Shown here piece after piece: positions 37,880 to 50,539 of a stretch of DNA of 64,000 bases. Position numbers and translations under genes: made by a program. Every line of letters begins with the position of its first letter. Positions within the stretch are counted from its first letter, which is position 1. The notes under the pieces are model-generated. The model was not told the DNA's origin and searched no databases. It worked only from the letters and a program-made list of their open reading frames with translations. Origin of the DNA: Spirodela intermedia (taxonomy: Eukaryota > Streptophyta > Magnoliopsida > Alismatales > Araceae); contig LR746264.1 in assembly GCA_902729315.2 (NCBI GenBank), positions 3,264,878-3,328,877 of the forward strand, read 5' to 3'.

Positions 37880-39990
37880 TTGCCGAGGTCTTCCAATGCC
37901 TGGGACATTAAAACATCCTCAGAAAGCGCGTCTCGTCATAAAATACGCCCGCCGCCGACGGGCAGCCATAAAATAAGAACGTGAGAGACGTATTGGGATG
38001 CCCCACCCGTTGTGGCGGCGAAGCGCGGAGCTCTCCGTTCCCCTCCCTCGTTACCCAAAAACGGATGAGAGAGAATGGAGGCGGGAAATGACGCGATTAC
38101 TATTCTAAGGTGGACTTTAATCCCACTGCTTTGCGCTGGACGACAACGAGACGTGGAGGAAGGGAGATCCAGTCGAAGGACATCTAAATCACTGCCCTCT
38201 TATGCCAACAATTTCAATTTTTTTTTTCTCTCTTTCCTGTCTAAAAATATAAACAAAACCCACTACGTCAAGTTCCTACCTGGGGAACGGCTTTATATTT
38301 ATAGTAATTATTTTGATCAAGAAGATACATAGCATGCATACATAATCTAGTCATCCTGATCCTTCGGTTCTTCATACACGTATACGTGCAGTTCCTTTTA
38401 TAGACAAATGCATGTGCATCGAACCAAGACAACCATGATCTTGCTCTCTAGATCCCTGGCACCTCTCCTTTCTAGGACAAATGGTTCTTCACATGACATC
38501 TACACGCTTCTGTCCCCAACTTTCTTGGTTCCCTATAAAATTTTATTTATTATGTTTATATATCTTATATAATTCTCCTTCTCAATATATTTTATCATTT
38601 TTATTTATATGAAACGAATTCTGACTTTCACTCTCTGGGTCCCTGATGCTCTCTCTCTCTCTCTCTCTCTCTCGATGTTTTAGGTATTTATATATATATA
38701 TCTATCAATATATTTGCATTATTACGTGAAAAGATCGATGGCTTTTATTATTGTCTAAAATCATGCTTCTTTAGGTATGCACATGAGCAAGACTGAAGAA
38801 ACCCTCACCATTTCCAGGCGCAATCTTACTGCATGGAGATTCGTCGTTCTTCGTTTCTTACCCCGTATCTTCTTTCATCTCACTTTAACGAAGGCTGGAG
38901 CTCTGCTGTTTCTCTCTTTTCTCCTTGTATCCCCTGTGGCATCGACTCTGCCGAGTGCGTGTAGACGAGACGCCGAGGCCGCCGCTTTCCGCCGGTAAAT
39001 GATTGAGAAGGTCCTCATTAGATGCCTCTGCTTGCGTGATGGTTTTCGATGTCGACGTAGATCACATAATCCTTGCCGTAGTACCTGATGCCCCCGGTAA
39101 GCTCACGTCGACTCTCTCTCTCTCTCTCCATCTATATCTCTCTCGGTTTATCACTAATGGAGAAGTCTTTGATGTGGGTGGGGGAGAGGACGCCGCCCTT
39201 GCGCACCAGAATTTCGGTGACTGAAAAGGCCCCCGCAGTCGTAACATCAATCGTTCAAGTCCTTACGAGGAAAGGAGACGTCGCAAAAAGAAAGAAGAAG
39301 AGGCTAGAAAGAGAACATAAGGAAAATATCAGGTCTTTGTGTGTGTGTGTGTGTGTGTGTGTCTCTCTCTCTCTCTCTACCTCTGTCTGTCTGTCTCTTT
39401 CTCTCTCTCTCTCTCTCTAAGGCGTAAGGGCATGAAACATAGGTTTCTCTTCCGCCCTCTACGCCATAGATCTCTTCGCGCCGTTAATCTGAGAAGTGTG
39501 GCATCCTGTTTTGCTTTCGCGTTTTAACACCCTTGCAACCGTGAAGACTTGAGGTACAACTCGGCTTCGTCGCATCACTTGACTTAAGATGACGGGAGAA
39601 AGATATAGAGGGAGGGGGGAGGAGAGAGAGAGAGAGAGGAAAAATGTAAAAAGTCAACCATCTAGCATCTAGAAGTTCGCCAGAAAAGCAGCCACCTTCT
39701 TCTCCGGCTCCGTCCACACCCGGCGCGACCTCCGCCGCCTCCAACAACACCCTCGGCGGGTACCACCTCTCACACCCCTTCTTACAGTAAGACTTTCGGA
39801 ACGTCCCTCAGAAACCGCCAAGAAGAGTGTTCGGCAGAGCACATTCAGGCCTCCCTCTACCCTTCCTCCTCTCGGTCCATTCTTCTCTCCCCTCCTCTTT
39901 CTCTTAGACTATTCCGATCACAGTGGAAAACTGCGTGAAGACAAAAGAAAGTAGAAAAAACGTCCAAGAGGTATTCTCTCTCCACACCCT
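37880..39990. other. Gene-free stretch upstream of the MYB gene
   Basis: CT runs lie at about 38650-38673, 39114-39130 and 39362-39418, and a (TG)n run at about 39338-39361. Open frames at 38075, 38777, 39003 and 39088 (plus) and 39484-39750 (minus) show no domain, and most are microsatellite translations. I see no supported gene. Confidence 0.5.
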
Positions 39991-39993
39991 CTC

Positions 39994-39994
<1 letters not shown>

Positions 39995-40050
<56 letters not shown>
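39995..40050. repeat. (GA)n microsatellite, about 55 bp
   Basis: An uninterrupted GA run about 150 bp upstream of the MYB TATA box. Its length could affect the promoter. Confidence 0.95.
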
Positions 40051-40054
<4 letters not shown>

Positions 40055-40199
40055 AATCAAAGCTCCAAAACGAGGCGAGGCTCTAGGATGGTGAATGCCC
40101 AAAATGCGGATTAAGCGGTTCGACTAAACTAATCCCAACTGCGGCGTGTTTCTCCATCGCTTTGCATCACATGTTTCTCTCTCCCCGTCTCCCTCCATT

Positions 40200-40436
40200 C
40201 CTCTATAAAAGCCGATCCCCGCCCTCTCTCCCTCTCCCTGCACCCATCCCCTGCCCAGTCCTCTTCAGAACGCGTTTCTCCGTGTCCCCATCTACAATTC
40301 TCTCCCTCTATCTCTCTCTCCCCCCCTCCTCACAGCCCTCTTCTCTCTGTGTACTCGCCTTTCAATTCACAGCTCAGGCAAACCGGAGCAAGCTGTCAGC
40401 AGGCGTGCAAGCATATAGAGCGAACGGATTATAGGG
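40200..40436 (+). promoter_or_regulatory. MYB gene TATA box and CT-rich 5' leader
   Basis: CTATAAAAG at about 40202-40210 is a good TATA box. It is followed by a strongly pyrimidine-rich leader of about 200 bp up to the ATG at 40437. Confidence 0.65.
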
Positions 40437-41879
40437 ATGGGAATTGGAACTGATATGGATATGGGTATGCATGGCGTGGCGATCAACGGCTCCGGCGAAG
40501 ACGATATGGAGCTGAGGAGGGGCCCCTGGACTGTGGAGGAAGACCTCCTCCTCATCAACTACATCGCCATCCATGGTGAGGGCCGCTGGAATTCCCTCGC
40601 CCACTGCGCCGGTAATCATCTTCCCTCGTGATTCTGTCGTCCTTTCTCTCTCTCTCTCTCTCTCGTTTCCCTCTCTCTCTCTCCGCTCTCTCGTGTTCTT
40701 TGTTCTCGGATCATGGGAATGGCTGCATCCCAAGGACATGTGAAAATCTCTAAAGGGGCTTCTGTGAAATCTTTCCTCTACTTCCCAGATGGAAAGTGCT
40801 CCTCTATCCTTTCTTTTTGTTCTCTCTATCTAGCTCTATCTTTTCCTCTAATAATCTCTGTAGCTCTGTCCCCCCTCTCCCCATCTGTCTGTTTCTCTCT
40901 CCATCTCTCTAGCTCAATCCTTATGCTCTCTCCCACTACTAGCACTCCCCAAGTTAGAATCTGAAGGGAACTGTTCCCTCCTTCTCTCCGGCGCGAACTC
41001 GCAGGGCTGAAGCGCACCGGGAAGAGCTGCCGGCTGCGGTGGCTGAACTACCTCCGGCCAGACGTCCGGAGGGGGAACATCACCCCCGAGGAGCAGCTCC
41101 TCATCCTCGAGCTCCATTCGCGCTGGGGCAACAGGTAACCCCGTGAAGCCTACTCTACCCCTATTTCATATTCGAAGGAATAAAAAAATCAATTAACTAA
41201 TCAATTATCATCTGATCTTGGGTTGGAAGATCTGACGAATCTCTTCCTGCCCAGGTGGTCGAAGATCGCTCAGCACCTCCCGGGGAGGACGGACAACGAG
41301 ATCAAGAACTACTGGAGAACGAGGGTGCAGAAGCACGCCAAGCAGCTCAAGTGCGACGTCAACAGCAAGCAATTCAAGGACGCCATGCGGTATCTGTGGA
41401 TGCCGCGCCTCATGGAGAGGATCAGCGCCGCCTCTTCGGGCTCCAGAGCCGTCGCCGGCGCCGGCGCAGTGCAGGCCTTCACTGCCAACCATTGCGCCGC
41501 TCCGGCGACACCCGGTGAGCCATGGCAGTCCATTCTCGCGGAATTAGCCCATGCAAAGCCGAGCTCGGATAATTCAAGCGCCGCCGGGCCATCGGAGTCG
41601 GAGTCGTCGGCGGGGACCTATCTGTCATCGCCGCCGGTGTCGGATCTGACGGACTGCTATGGCGTTCACTACGGCGGCGCGAGAGGGTTTGTCGACGACT
41701 TCCCGGCGGGAGAGATGATGGCCGGCGGCGCCACCGGCTGCCCGGAAACCTTGCCGCCCCTCTCCGACGGCTACTTCGGCCAGGGTTTGCCGGGCTTCGA
41801 GCCATCATGCAATTGGGGTCAAGCTGGCGACTTCTCGCCGGAAAACTTGTGGGGCGCCGACGACATCTGGCTCTTGTAA
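40437..41879 (+). CDS. R2R3-MYB transcription factor, subgroup 20 (MYB2/62/78/108-like)
   Basis: Nuclear DNA-binding transcription factor. Exons are 40437-40611, 41005-41134 and 41255-41879. Phases 1 and 2 join to give 309 residues. R2 (about residues 27-77) runs from [10 protein letters not shown] through [12 protein letters not shown] and [19 protein letters not shown]3 (about 78-129) runs [20 protein letters not shown], then [20 protein letters not shown] and [17 protein letters not shown], with the usual non-Trp residue (Ile84) at the first R3 position. Both introns interrupt the repeats at the positions normal for plant R2R3-MYBs. The tail [20 protein letters not shown] just after R3 is characteristic of the MYB2/62/78/108/112/116 group, known for stress, jasmonate/ABA and phosphate responses and anther roles. 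The C-terminus is Ser/Gly-rich and ends in [12 protein letters not shown], a likely acidic/aromatic activation end. The exact orthologue cannot be chosen. Confidence 0.95.
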
Positions 41880-42372
41880 TGACAGCAGTAATTAAAGGTG
41901 GTTTCCTCAGGGGTAGTTGCTCCCAGAGAAGGAAGGAATCTGGCGGGGACTGCAAGGATCATCGTAGAGAAAGGAAAACCCAGAACGATCTCAGAGCGCT
42001 GGAAGAAAGCTATGAAGAAGAATGAAGAGAGGGACGGAGAAACCCTAGGCGGGGCTCTTTCATCCCTCCTCTCCTTCTCTCGCCTTCTGTTTTCCTCTAT
42101 CGATCCACTCTATTCCTCTTCTCTTCATCTGAGGTTATTCAAATCTCATTCTTTGGATTGAAATCTGTAAGGATATGATCGGAGCCAAGGTTCTGTAACG
42201 ACGCGATAATAATAAATTCGTCTGTGAATGATCATCCCACTGATAAGCATGACGGCGGGTCATCCCTCTTCCATCTCTCTTTCTTCCTCTAGAATTGACA
42301 ACAATGCATCGTGGGGGCACCGTTTAATCAAGTCACGTCCTCGTAGATGCTTCTGGGGTAGTTTTACCCTTG

Positions 42373-42415
<43 letters not shown>

Positions 42416-43340
42416 CCCGCGGTCGCCGTTCAAGTCTATAGATTCCGGAACAGATAAGAAAACACCTATTCGTCAATAGATTGAGAGATCCCAAGAAGAA
42501 GATGGAAGAGCCAACCCTAGGGAGAGCTCAAGAGATGAACCGGCTGAAGATGACCCCTGATGTCATCCGCTGAATTCCACCCATCAATCACCCAGTGGGG
42601 TGTCGCCGTCTGGGGCACTATAGAATCCCTCCCCCATCCGACTTTCCAATGGTCTAGAAAGAGAGAGAGAATGCCACCTCAACACAAAACTAAATAGCAT
42701 GTGGTGGGCCGTGGGGCGAGTAGCTTGGATCCATTTGACTGATGATTAATAAAACCATGGTTTGAATTATTGGTGGTGTTCATCAAGCGTTCTTCCACGT
42801 GCACGATGGTTTGAGAGGTTTAGTAGTAAGATGTTTGGAATATATTTTAAGTTTAAATTATAAAGTTTCAGTAAATCCACACCCACATTATATGGTATAT
42901 GCAACCTCTTTCAAGTAAACTAAAAAATAAATTAGGGTATTCTTTTGTTATGAAATAATTGTCAAAAATAGAATAATGTAAATAATTTACGTAAATATAA
43001 TGGACCGTCTTGCCACATTAGGCAGATTAACTCGACGGATCTACACTGTCAAAGTATTTTTTTACAAGGTTTCTTTAACTATTTTGGGCGTTTGAATAGT
43101 TATGAGAAATAGATGCTAGCTTTCTAATCCATCTATTCCCCAATGTATATATATATCCACAGAGAGAGAGAGAGAGAGGTAGGGATGGAGGTGTTGAGGT
43201 GTCAAGTCAACAAGAGGCGAACACGGCGCAATAATCGGACCGTGACATTGTCAGTCATCTAGAATAGTAATAATTAGGGTACATTTTCATTTTAAATGTA
43301 GCTAAAATTTAAAAAATATTACGAGTAATCTGGGTGGCTC
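41880..43340. other. MYB 3' region and gene-free stretch
   Basis: The MYB 3' UTR probably ends near the AATAATAAATTC signal at about 42207. A (GA)n tract follows at about 42377-42412. Further on the sequence becomes AT-rich (42,720-43,140), with a short GA tract near 43160-43178. No gene seen. Confidence 0.5.
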
Positions 43341-43935
43341 TCACGTGCGCCGTCACCCCTTAGCCGGAACGTACGACACGCGGCACGCGTCACGTGGTCC
43401 TTGCTTCCGACAATGGGAGTCCTGCTGCGCCACCCGTGAGGCGAGGCCTTCTGGGGACTCTACACTATCAAAGGTAAGTGGGGACCACTCTCTGTCGCCC
43501 CACACCGCCGCACACGGAACTGTGCTTTGGGGGGGGGAGGAAGTCGGAAGTCGTCCACTCCACGTCAGCGCCCGCGGGAGCCGCCAATGGGCTGATGGAC
43601 GTGGGAAGGGTTCAAATCGGTGGGGGCCCGCTGACACGGTTGGTCGTCCGGTGTTGACTTTGACCCTGACAGCTCAACAGGATAGGATTCCATCATCTTC
43701 CCCAAGCTAATGGGGTTGTTAGTTGTCCAAGTCCTCACCTGACACTTAGACACGGAAAAAGAGAGAAAGGTAGGGGGAGCGAGAGAGAGAGAGAGAGGGT
43801 TCCTGATGGCCCTTGTTGCGTTCCCACGGGCTGTGGCCGCCCCGCCGCCGATCGCCGGGGATGGTGACCGGCGGAGGGGTGGCGGTATGACGACTTCCCG
43901 TCGGAAAATGGCAAGGTCAAGGGGAAGCGGAAGCG

Positions 43936-43981
<46 letters not shown>

Positions 43982-44255
43982 GACTGAAGGCAATAGGTCA
44001 ACCTCGTACGGTGCCGCTGTAATCCACAGAGAGAGAGGTGAAGAGGGTTTTGTTATTTTGATTAAACCGTTGTTTTGAAACGGATGGCGAACGAAGAACT
44101 GAAAGTCGACCAGCGGGATGTACTCGTGCCGGGTTTTTTCATCCGAGGGGCAAGTCCATGAGTTCAAAGAGACCACCTGGGCTACAGCCAACTTGTGTTC
44201 CCGGCGCTTCTTCGAGAGGACGAGGAGTTGGGAAGCCCACAGGAATTAGACAGAT

Positions 44256-44286
<31 letters not shown>

Positions 44287-45140
44287 ATCATAGAACCTCG
44301 CGTGAGCCAATTTCGAACCTCGACCACAAGATACCAGCACCGTTGCAAGCAACTTATGGAATGAGTGAGGAGAGAAGGGAAACGAGTGACGAGAAAGTGA
44401 AGGAACGAATGGAAAGATTTCTGAAATGCAGCGTAAATGCGGAGTTGCAGGCGCCTCATGGATGTTGCGCCATTTCGGGCTACGAACTAAAACAACCCAT
44501 TTATCCCATGTGAAGAAAGCCATCGAGCTGCCGCCCAGTCCATTCTCTGGCGCCGTCCGCTGGAGGCGAAGCCTCTTCGTATGTCTCTTAAGCCTCCACC
44601 TCCTTCAGGTTTCTCCTTTTCTGGAATGGGAACTCCTCAAGATTCCTCTTCTAGCCTTAGGGAGAGAAAGCGATGAGACAGGGGAAGATTTTTTTTGTCT
44701 TTATCACATCCGGGTTGGTCTCCTCCGTTAATCTTTAGGCCATCCTTCAAATGGGTGGTGATCCTCCTCCCCTAGGAAACCTCCACAGGAGAAAGCTGAT
44801 ATCAGGATTCGGTTCCGGGTTATGAACGTCGCTGGGCTGGCCTCGCCGGAATGGCCGTCAAAGGTCGCCCTCGTCGGTCGGCTCCTTGTCTGGGGAAGAC
44901 GCCGCAAGTTGGCGGGTGCAGGGAGTCCTCCTGCACATGGCTAACCTAGAGAGAGATAGGGAAGGATCCTCAACACGCTTATGGGTTTCTGGGTTCGGCC
45001 GAAGAGGGGAGGTGAGAGTTCCTGGCGGTTCCGGGGGCACGGATCAGTTGGCGATGGGGACGGCTCGTAATGGTGAGGGAGGCCTTTTGGCGACAAGTTG
45101 GTCGATTTCTCAATCTTCATGTTCCTGTTGATGAAACCAT
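43340..45140. other. GC-rich gene-free stretch with GA/CT tracts
   Basis: A mirror pair of tracts occurs: (GA)n at about 43780-43797 and (CT)20 at about 43938-43978. Another (GA)n lies at about 44258-44286. Open frames such as 43565-44191 (minus) and 44426-44731 (plus) contain no recognisable domain and partly translate the microsatellites. No gene supported. Confidence 0.5.
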
Positions 45141-45620
45141 CTAAATTGGAGGGAGGAAGGGGTGGAGAGAGAGGGAGAGCAAACGCACTTTTCGAGCGTT
45201 AATATCTTCTCTGTAATAGATATAGTCGTGTCTACCTTTCTAGAGAGAGAGAGAGATTGGCACGCAGATCAACTTTGCTTGTGTGTCTACTCGTAGCGCC
45301 GAGATATTCCAAGAACTGAATAGATATAAACATCTGCATCATTAAGATATAGACAGAGAGAGAGAAAAGGAGGATTCTGCAAGCAAATATTGCTAATATG
45401 CTTTCGACTCTACCCGAAGAAAGACGATATCTTCACTGGCAGTTAGCAGGTAAAGACGCAGGTACTTGTAGAGAGGGAGCGAGAGAGAGAGAGAGAGAGG
45501 ATTTTTAGTCACGTGATTCCCTCTTAGAACGTCGCCAGCTTCAGGCGATAAGTAGGCGTAGAGATAGAGAAGACAGGGAGAGGGAGAGGGTTCCTTAGTC
45601 CTTGAACAAGTCCAACGTCA
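45140..45620. repeat. Region of repeated short GA tracts
   Basis: Six or more GAGAGA-type runs are spread over 480 bp between otherwise unrelated unique sequences. No gene seen. Confidence 0.6.
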
Positions 45621-47870
45621 CTCGATAGAGCAGTGGTATGCCGAAGGTCGATAATACTGCTAGCTTGCTAATACAAAGTCCTGAATTGGATACGGATATA
45701 ACTACACTGAATCTATAAAAAACGGTTATCAGTGTACTTTTTATCAAATGAGTTTTCTTTCAAATCAGTTAATAGAGTGTATCAATTTTCAAAACCAATA
45801 GAATATGTACATCAACCGTTAATTAATATATCAATGAATATTTAATTTCAACGATAATAAATAACAATATATACAAATATATGATTGTGCCCATCTTAAT
45901 TATAATCTATAAACGGCTAGAAATTAGGCGGTCTAACCTTGGGCCATTGTGGGCCTATTACTGGCAGTTGGAGATCTGTTATGTGAGCCCATTTTCTAGA
46001 GGCCCATTAGGATTTGGCTCATGAAAACCTTTCTTTAGAGCTCACAATCGAGTCTTGCTTATATAAAGTGAAACCACCTATATTTTTAATTAGGTCGACT
46101 TACCTTAAGAGAGAAATGAAGTCCTTTTTCTCTCCCAAAGTCTCTTAGAATCATCTTTCTATCTACCCTTTTGCCCTTATTCCTCTTCATGCCTTCTTGT
46201 CTCTCTTCCATTACTCACAATGTAACTAATGGGTAAGTTGCTTATAAGATGACTAGGCAAGCATGGCCTATCCTATATAGGTGCTAAGCAACTAAAATTA
46301 GCGACCCCAGCATCTATCCTCAAGCAAGACCAGTATTAAGTGAGAGTGTATGGAGACTATCTATGGGTTGAAGTTTAGGTCAAACTATAAATTTTGGGCC
46401 CAATGATTAAGTTATGCATATGAGAAGCATAGGTAGGCATAATAAAGAAGATAATCATTTATAATAAAGCAAGCATGTTCCCCCTATTGAGGAGAGTGAA
46501 CCCTTGTGATTTAATCAATTATAGGTGAATATACAAACAACTTCAATATTCATCTTATGATAAATAGATTTTCTTGTCAATTTCTGTTCATATTTTTAGC
46601 ACATGGCATATACTAACAGGTGATAATAAAATGTTATCTATGTTCCAAATAGAGGTCATGTATCTAATGTTTCATAGTTCTATTTGTGTCTAAACATATG
46701 TACATGATTATGATTCAAGGTACATGATAAAAAATTTGAGCACCACATGTGCATAATAATGAAAAAGTATTTTTGAAAATGACCTAAAAGATTCTTTATT
46801 TTTCCTTTTATAATGACCCCTAGTAAGGGGTCTAGTGATGATACAACAAAAAAATGTACGTACTTTCTTGGTATCTAACTTGAAAACTTGAGATCATAAA
46901 TTTGATATATAGATTTTTTTTCTTAATAATTTTAAAATATGGATTGTCACCTATCTCTTTATGTGTGATTTTCTTATTTACTTTATTAAGGTTTACCAAA
47001 CCCTCAAGTATTTTCATGTTATATATATTCAACTTGATTTTAGCATATGAACTATAAATGCCAACCCTTGGTGTCAAAATGCTCTAGCAATTTTTTTAAG
47101 TTGGGGATTGTTTCTCAACAAGGGGAGAGTGACTCAAACATTTTCCTAAAAGTTCAAAACCATTGGACCTTTTATTTGACATTATGTCTTGATGTTGAAC
47201 AATGTACACTAAGATAGATTTAGAGTCTACCATTTTATTTTCCAACCACTGCACAAGCAAGTGCTACAAAAGGTTTGTTGATTTTGTTTAGGTGGCATGT
47301 AGTCCAAAATAGAGTTTTTTTGTATTTCTTTCTCAACTGTTGGACATGAGCAATCGTGATTCACACATAATAATTTATAGTAGTTTAGTCAATTAGACCT
47401 ACTCTATTATCTAAGGAGAAATTTTTTAGGTTCCATTAGGTTACAAGTGAAGCATGTTGAATCTCAATTTTAAGAAACATCAACTAAGTGTAAATCCTTC
47501 AGCAACCTTGTGTTGAATTATATGACTCCAACGACCAACCAACCACTATATGAAAGCTTCAATCAGTTTACATGTTGAAGGTTGAGGTATCAACAAACTT
47601 GAAATAATTTAATAAATGATGAATATTTTTACTAATTCAGCATAAGCTTGAAAATTCCTTTTCTTAAATGAAAGATGACTAAAATGTAAGATGGAGTTGC
47701 TAATACTTGAGCATGAGTGGTCTTATTGGTCTTTGGGTTACTGAAAGACAAAAAAATTGTTTTGACTCTAGGGAAGAAGGTGAAGATATGAGCAGCTCTC
47801 TCCTAGATTTTCTTTCTTAACATGAGTGAAATCTCTTCTTTTATACCTAGCTCAATGGATTGCAATGAGT
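45620..47870. other. AT-rich gene-free block, possible old LTR
   Basis: Near 45,920-46,230 the sequence has paired GGGCC motifs, a strong TATATAAAG at about 46059-46067 and CT-rich downstream DNA, an arrangement seen in plant LTRs. No second copy was found in the window and no polyprotein was recognised. The rest is AT-rich with nothing identifiable. Confidence 0.3.
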
Positions 47871-48860
47871 TATTATTGATTGCCCAAAAGACGGTGGGCC
47901 AAAAAAAAGGGTCCAATAATAGGAAAGGAGAAAATTTCCTTCCTCCTTTTATGGCATCAAGGAGCTACAAGAAAAGGTGAGATAAAAATATTCTAAATTA
48001 GAGAGTTAGAACCTCTGAGGACAAGGAAGATTATAATTTTAAATAGAGTTTAGGACTTGGAGAAGGGAGAAAGAGGTAAGCCTTTCTCACCTCTTTCTCA
48101 TTTGGATTCTATTGGTTATAGGAAGAGAAACTATGTCATGAAGTTTTTGAAACTAGATTTGATAGAATCATCCTTCTTCGGTTTTTCTCTAGTTTAGTTT
48201 TTTTTTGTTCTTAGTATAGATGTAAGATTTTTATTTCTAAATCACAAAATAGTGTATCACTTGTTTTCTATTTGAGGTGATTCAAATTAGTTTATTATCA
48301 ATTGAAATTGAATCATTATGCTGTTGATTTATTTATAAATATTTTTATTATAATGAAATAAAAGTCATTTTCGTGCTTGCTGTAAGTATTTTTTGGACAA
48401 ATCAAAGGTGAAAAATATTATTATTAATTGTTCAAAATAAAGTGGGCCAAAAATAATGATCCAATAGCACAAAAGGGAAAGTTCATTTCCTCCTATTTTT
48501 AAGGCCTTAGAGAATTGTGGTAAAAGGTTTAGAGGGTCATTTTCGAAATTAAGGAGTTTTAGAAGCAGAGGAGGAAGGTTGATATTTTAAGTGGAGTTTA
48601 GGCCTTAGAGAAGAGAGAAAGAAGTGACTCTTTCCCTTTTTCTTATTAGTGTTTTGTTGGGATCAAGAAAAATAACTCCATCTTCAATCCATTGAAAGCA
48701 GGAGATTTGGGAGAATCATTCTTCCTCATTTCTCTCTCTATTTTGGTCTTCATTAGTCTTGGTGTGGATGTAGGAGTTTTATCTCTGAATCACAAGACAG
48801 TGCATCACCTTTTTATCTTCTATTTGAGATGACTCGAACTAATCTATTATATATGTGGTG
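47870..48860. repeat. Diverged direct repeat pair, ~430 bp each
   Basis: Copy 1 (about 47874-48305) and copy 2 (about 48421-48857) match along their length. Shared blocks in order are GTGGGCCAAAAA, a TCCAATA motif, TTCCTCCT, TTTTAAATAGAGTTTAGG/TTTTAAGTGGAGTTTAGG, GAGAAAGA, AGAATCATCCTTCTTC/AGAATCATTCTTCCTC, AATCACAA, GTGTATCACTTG/GTGCATCACCTT and CTATTTGAG. They differ by many substitutions and small indels. They could be LTRs of a very small element or a segmental tandem duplication. Confidence 0.8.
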
Positions 48861-50386
48861 CTGTAGTCATGTACATAATCATAAATTTGATATCCAAAAT
48901 TCAATTTCTAGTTTTGGGAGTTAGTTGTGCTCTGATTTATTTTAGAGCCTTCTTTGCCACAATAGCAATGGTCTTCTCAAAAATGAATTGAGCGATTTAT
49001 TTGGGTTGCTCATATGCTTAAAAAACCATAGAAAATATGTTTTTTAAACTTTAAAAATTCATTAAAATTCAAAAACTATGAAGTTTGATGTATTGTGTTG
49101 TATTGTGTTCATCTTTGAATTAACTTTCAAATGGGTTGTCGCATGCCCACATCTTTGGCACCATTTTGCAATTAGAAATCATTTTAGTAACATGGGATAG
49201 GAATGTGGAGCATTTTGTGCTTAAGTAATTTTTACCTTATTTAAACTATGATAGTTAACACTTTAAAATAACAAAAAATATCATTATTAGATGATCAAAT
49301 TAACCTTTGTCATCATCAAAAGCTTGCAAAAGTAATAAATGATTTAGACTAAACTTAGCTTCTACCATATTTCATAACTTGTAATGTAGTATGAATCTTT
49401 AAATAAGTGACAGATAATTCATTAGGGAGGGTAGATAAAATGGCACCACAACAAAGTTAACAAATTTCTTTGAGTGACTAACTTGAATTAAGGTTTAGCA
49501 GAGGTAGATGTCATAGCTATTATTAAGATATCTCATAATAATATTTAAAGAGGTTGACCATAAATTTGGTCTCATAGCCCTTTTGCCTATCCATGAAGGA
49601 ATAGGTTACAAGGGTTTTTCAGTACAATAGATATGAGGCCAAGATTGGTTAGCCAAAAAACACAGAAATTGTTAGCCTATATGAAATTATTGACTCAAAA
49701 ATATATTGGGCCAGATATTAAAAAATTTAGTAGACAGAATGCTTATTTACTAAATCTTATGTGAAAGTAAGCTAAAAAATATATTGTTTCAATATATTCA
49801 AGTAAGCTAAAAAATAAAGAAAAGATTACAAACCAATCTTGGGATCAAATTATAATGATGAAGACATTGTTCTTAAGAATGATTTTGCCTCTCTAGTGGC
49901 ACATGATCTTATGTTGCTCTTGTTCGGTTCAATCAGCCCACCAAGAAGACAATCATTTAACTATGTATATCATATGCTAGTATGCGGTCTAATAAAAGAA
50001 TGGATAGAGAATGGGTTTTTGAATAGAAAATAAATGGAGTTATTGATCATAAAATATGAAAAGATTGAGCAAAGAGGTAGTTGATTGAGCCCATCAAAGT
50101 AATGATCATTAATAAAGCTTAATACATTTGCAACGATGACATTTTCATAAACCTCTTCGTTGGTCTGAAATCTACCTTGCATTCATGGGCTTTGTTTGAA
50201 TATTTGCTCGTTGTATAAAGTTTTGATGATGTTCATATACATGGTACTCGTTAATCACTCATATATCAGTATTCATTGTGTGTGCTCTCTCTCTCTCTCT
50301 CCCTCTCTCCCTCTCTCTTTTATACTTGTTTCTCGATCAAACAAGGGACGATATGTTATGCTAGAAACAAATGAGTGGGACCCATG

Positions 50387-50418
<32 letters not shown>

Positions 50419-50500
50419 TTTTTATTAGATGTGGATTTAACCTTTTTCTCAGCTGCGAAGGAAGCTTCACGGCAAGCTAAACGTTGTAAACGTGCTAAAA
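48860..50500. other. AT-rich gene-free stretch
   Basis: Nothing recognisable apart from CT tracts at about 50287-50319 and 50388-50414. Open frames are short and motif-free. Confidence 0.5.
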
Positions 50501-50539
50501 GTGACGTTCAACAAGCGGTCTCACGATCCAATAGTTGAC

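Larger units (their letters stand above)
36130..37880. other. Gene-free block that reads like organellar intergenic DNA
   Basis: Between long GA/CT tracts (36485-36535, 37063-37107, 37318-37348 followed by (TA)n), the sequence is balanced in composition and lacks the AT-rich texture seen elsewhere. In style it resembles plant mitochondrial spacer DNA. No organellar gene was identified, so this is an impression only. Confidence 0.25.

Noticed and set aside
41479-41955. Minus-strand frame opposite the MYB gene
   Set aside because: A shadow of the MYB exon 3 coding sequence.
43600-43640. GGTTCAAATC tRNA-like word
   Set aside because: No matching A box or stems around it.
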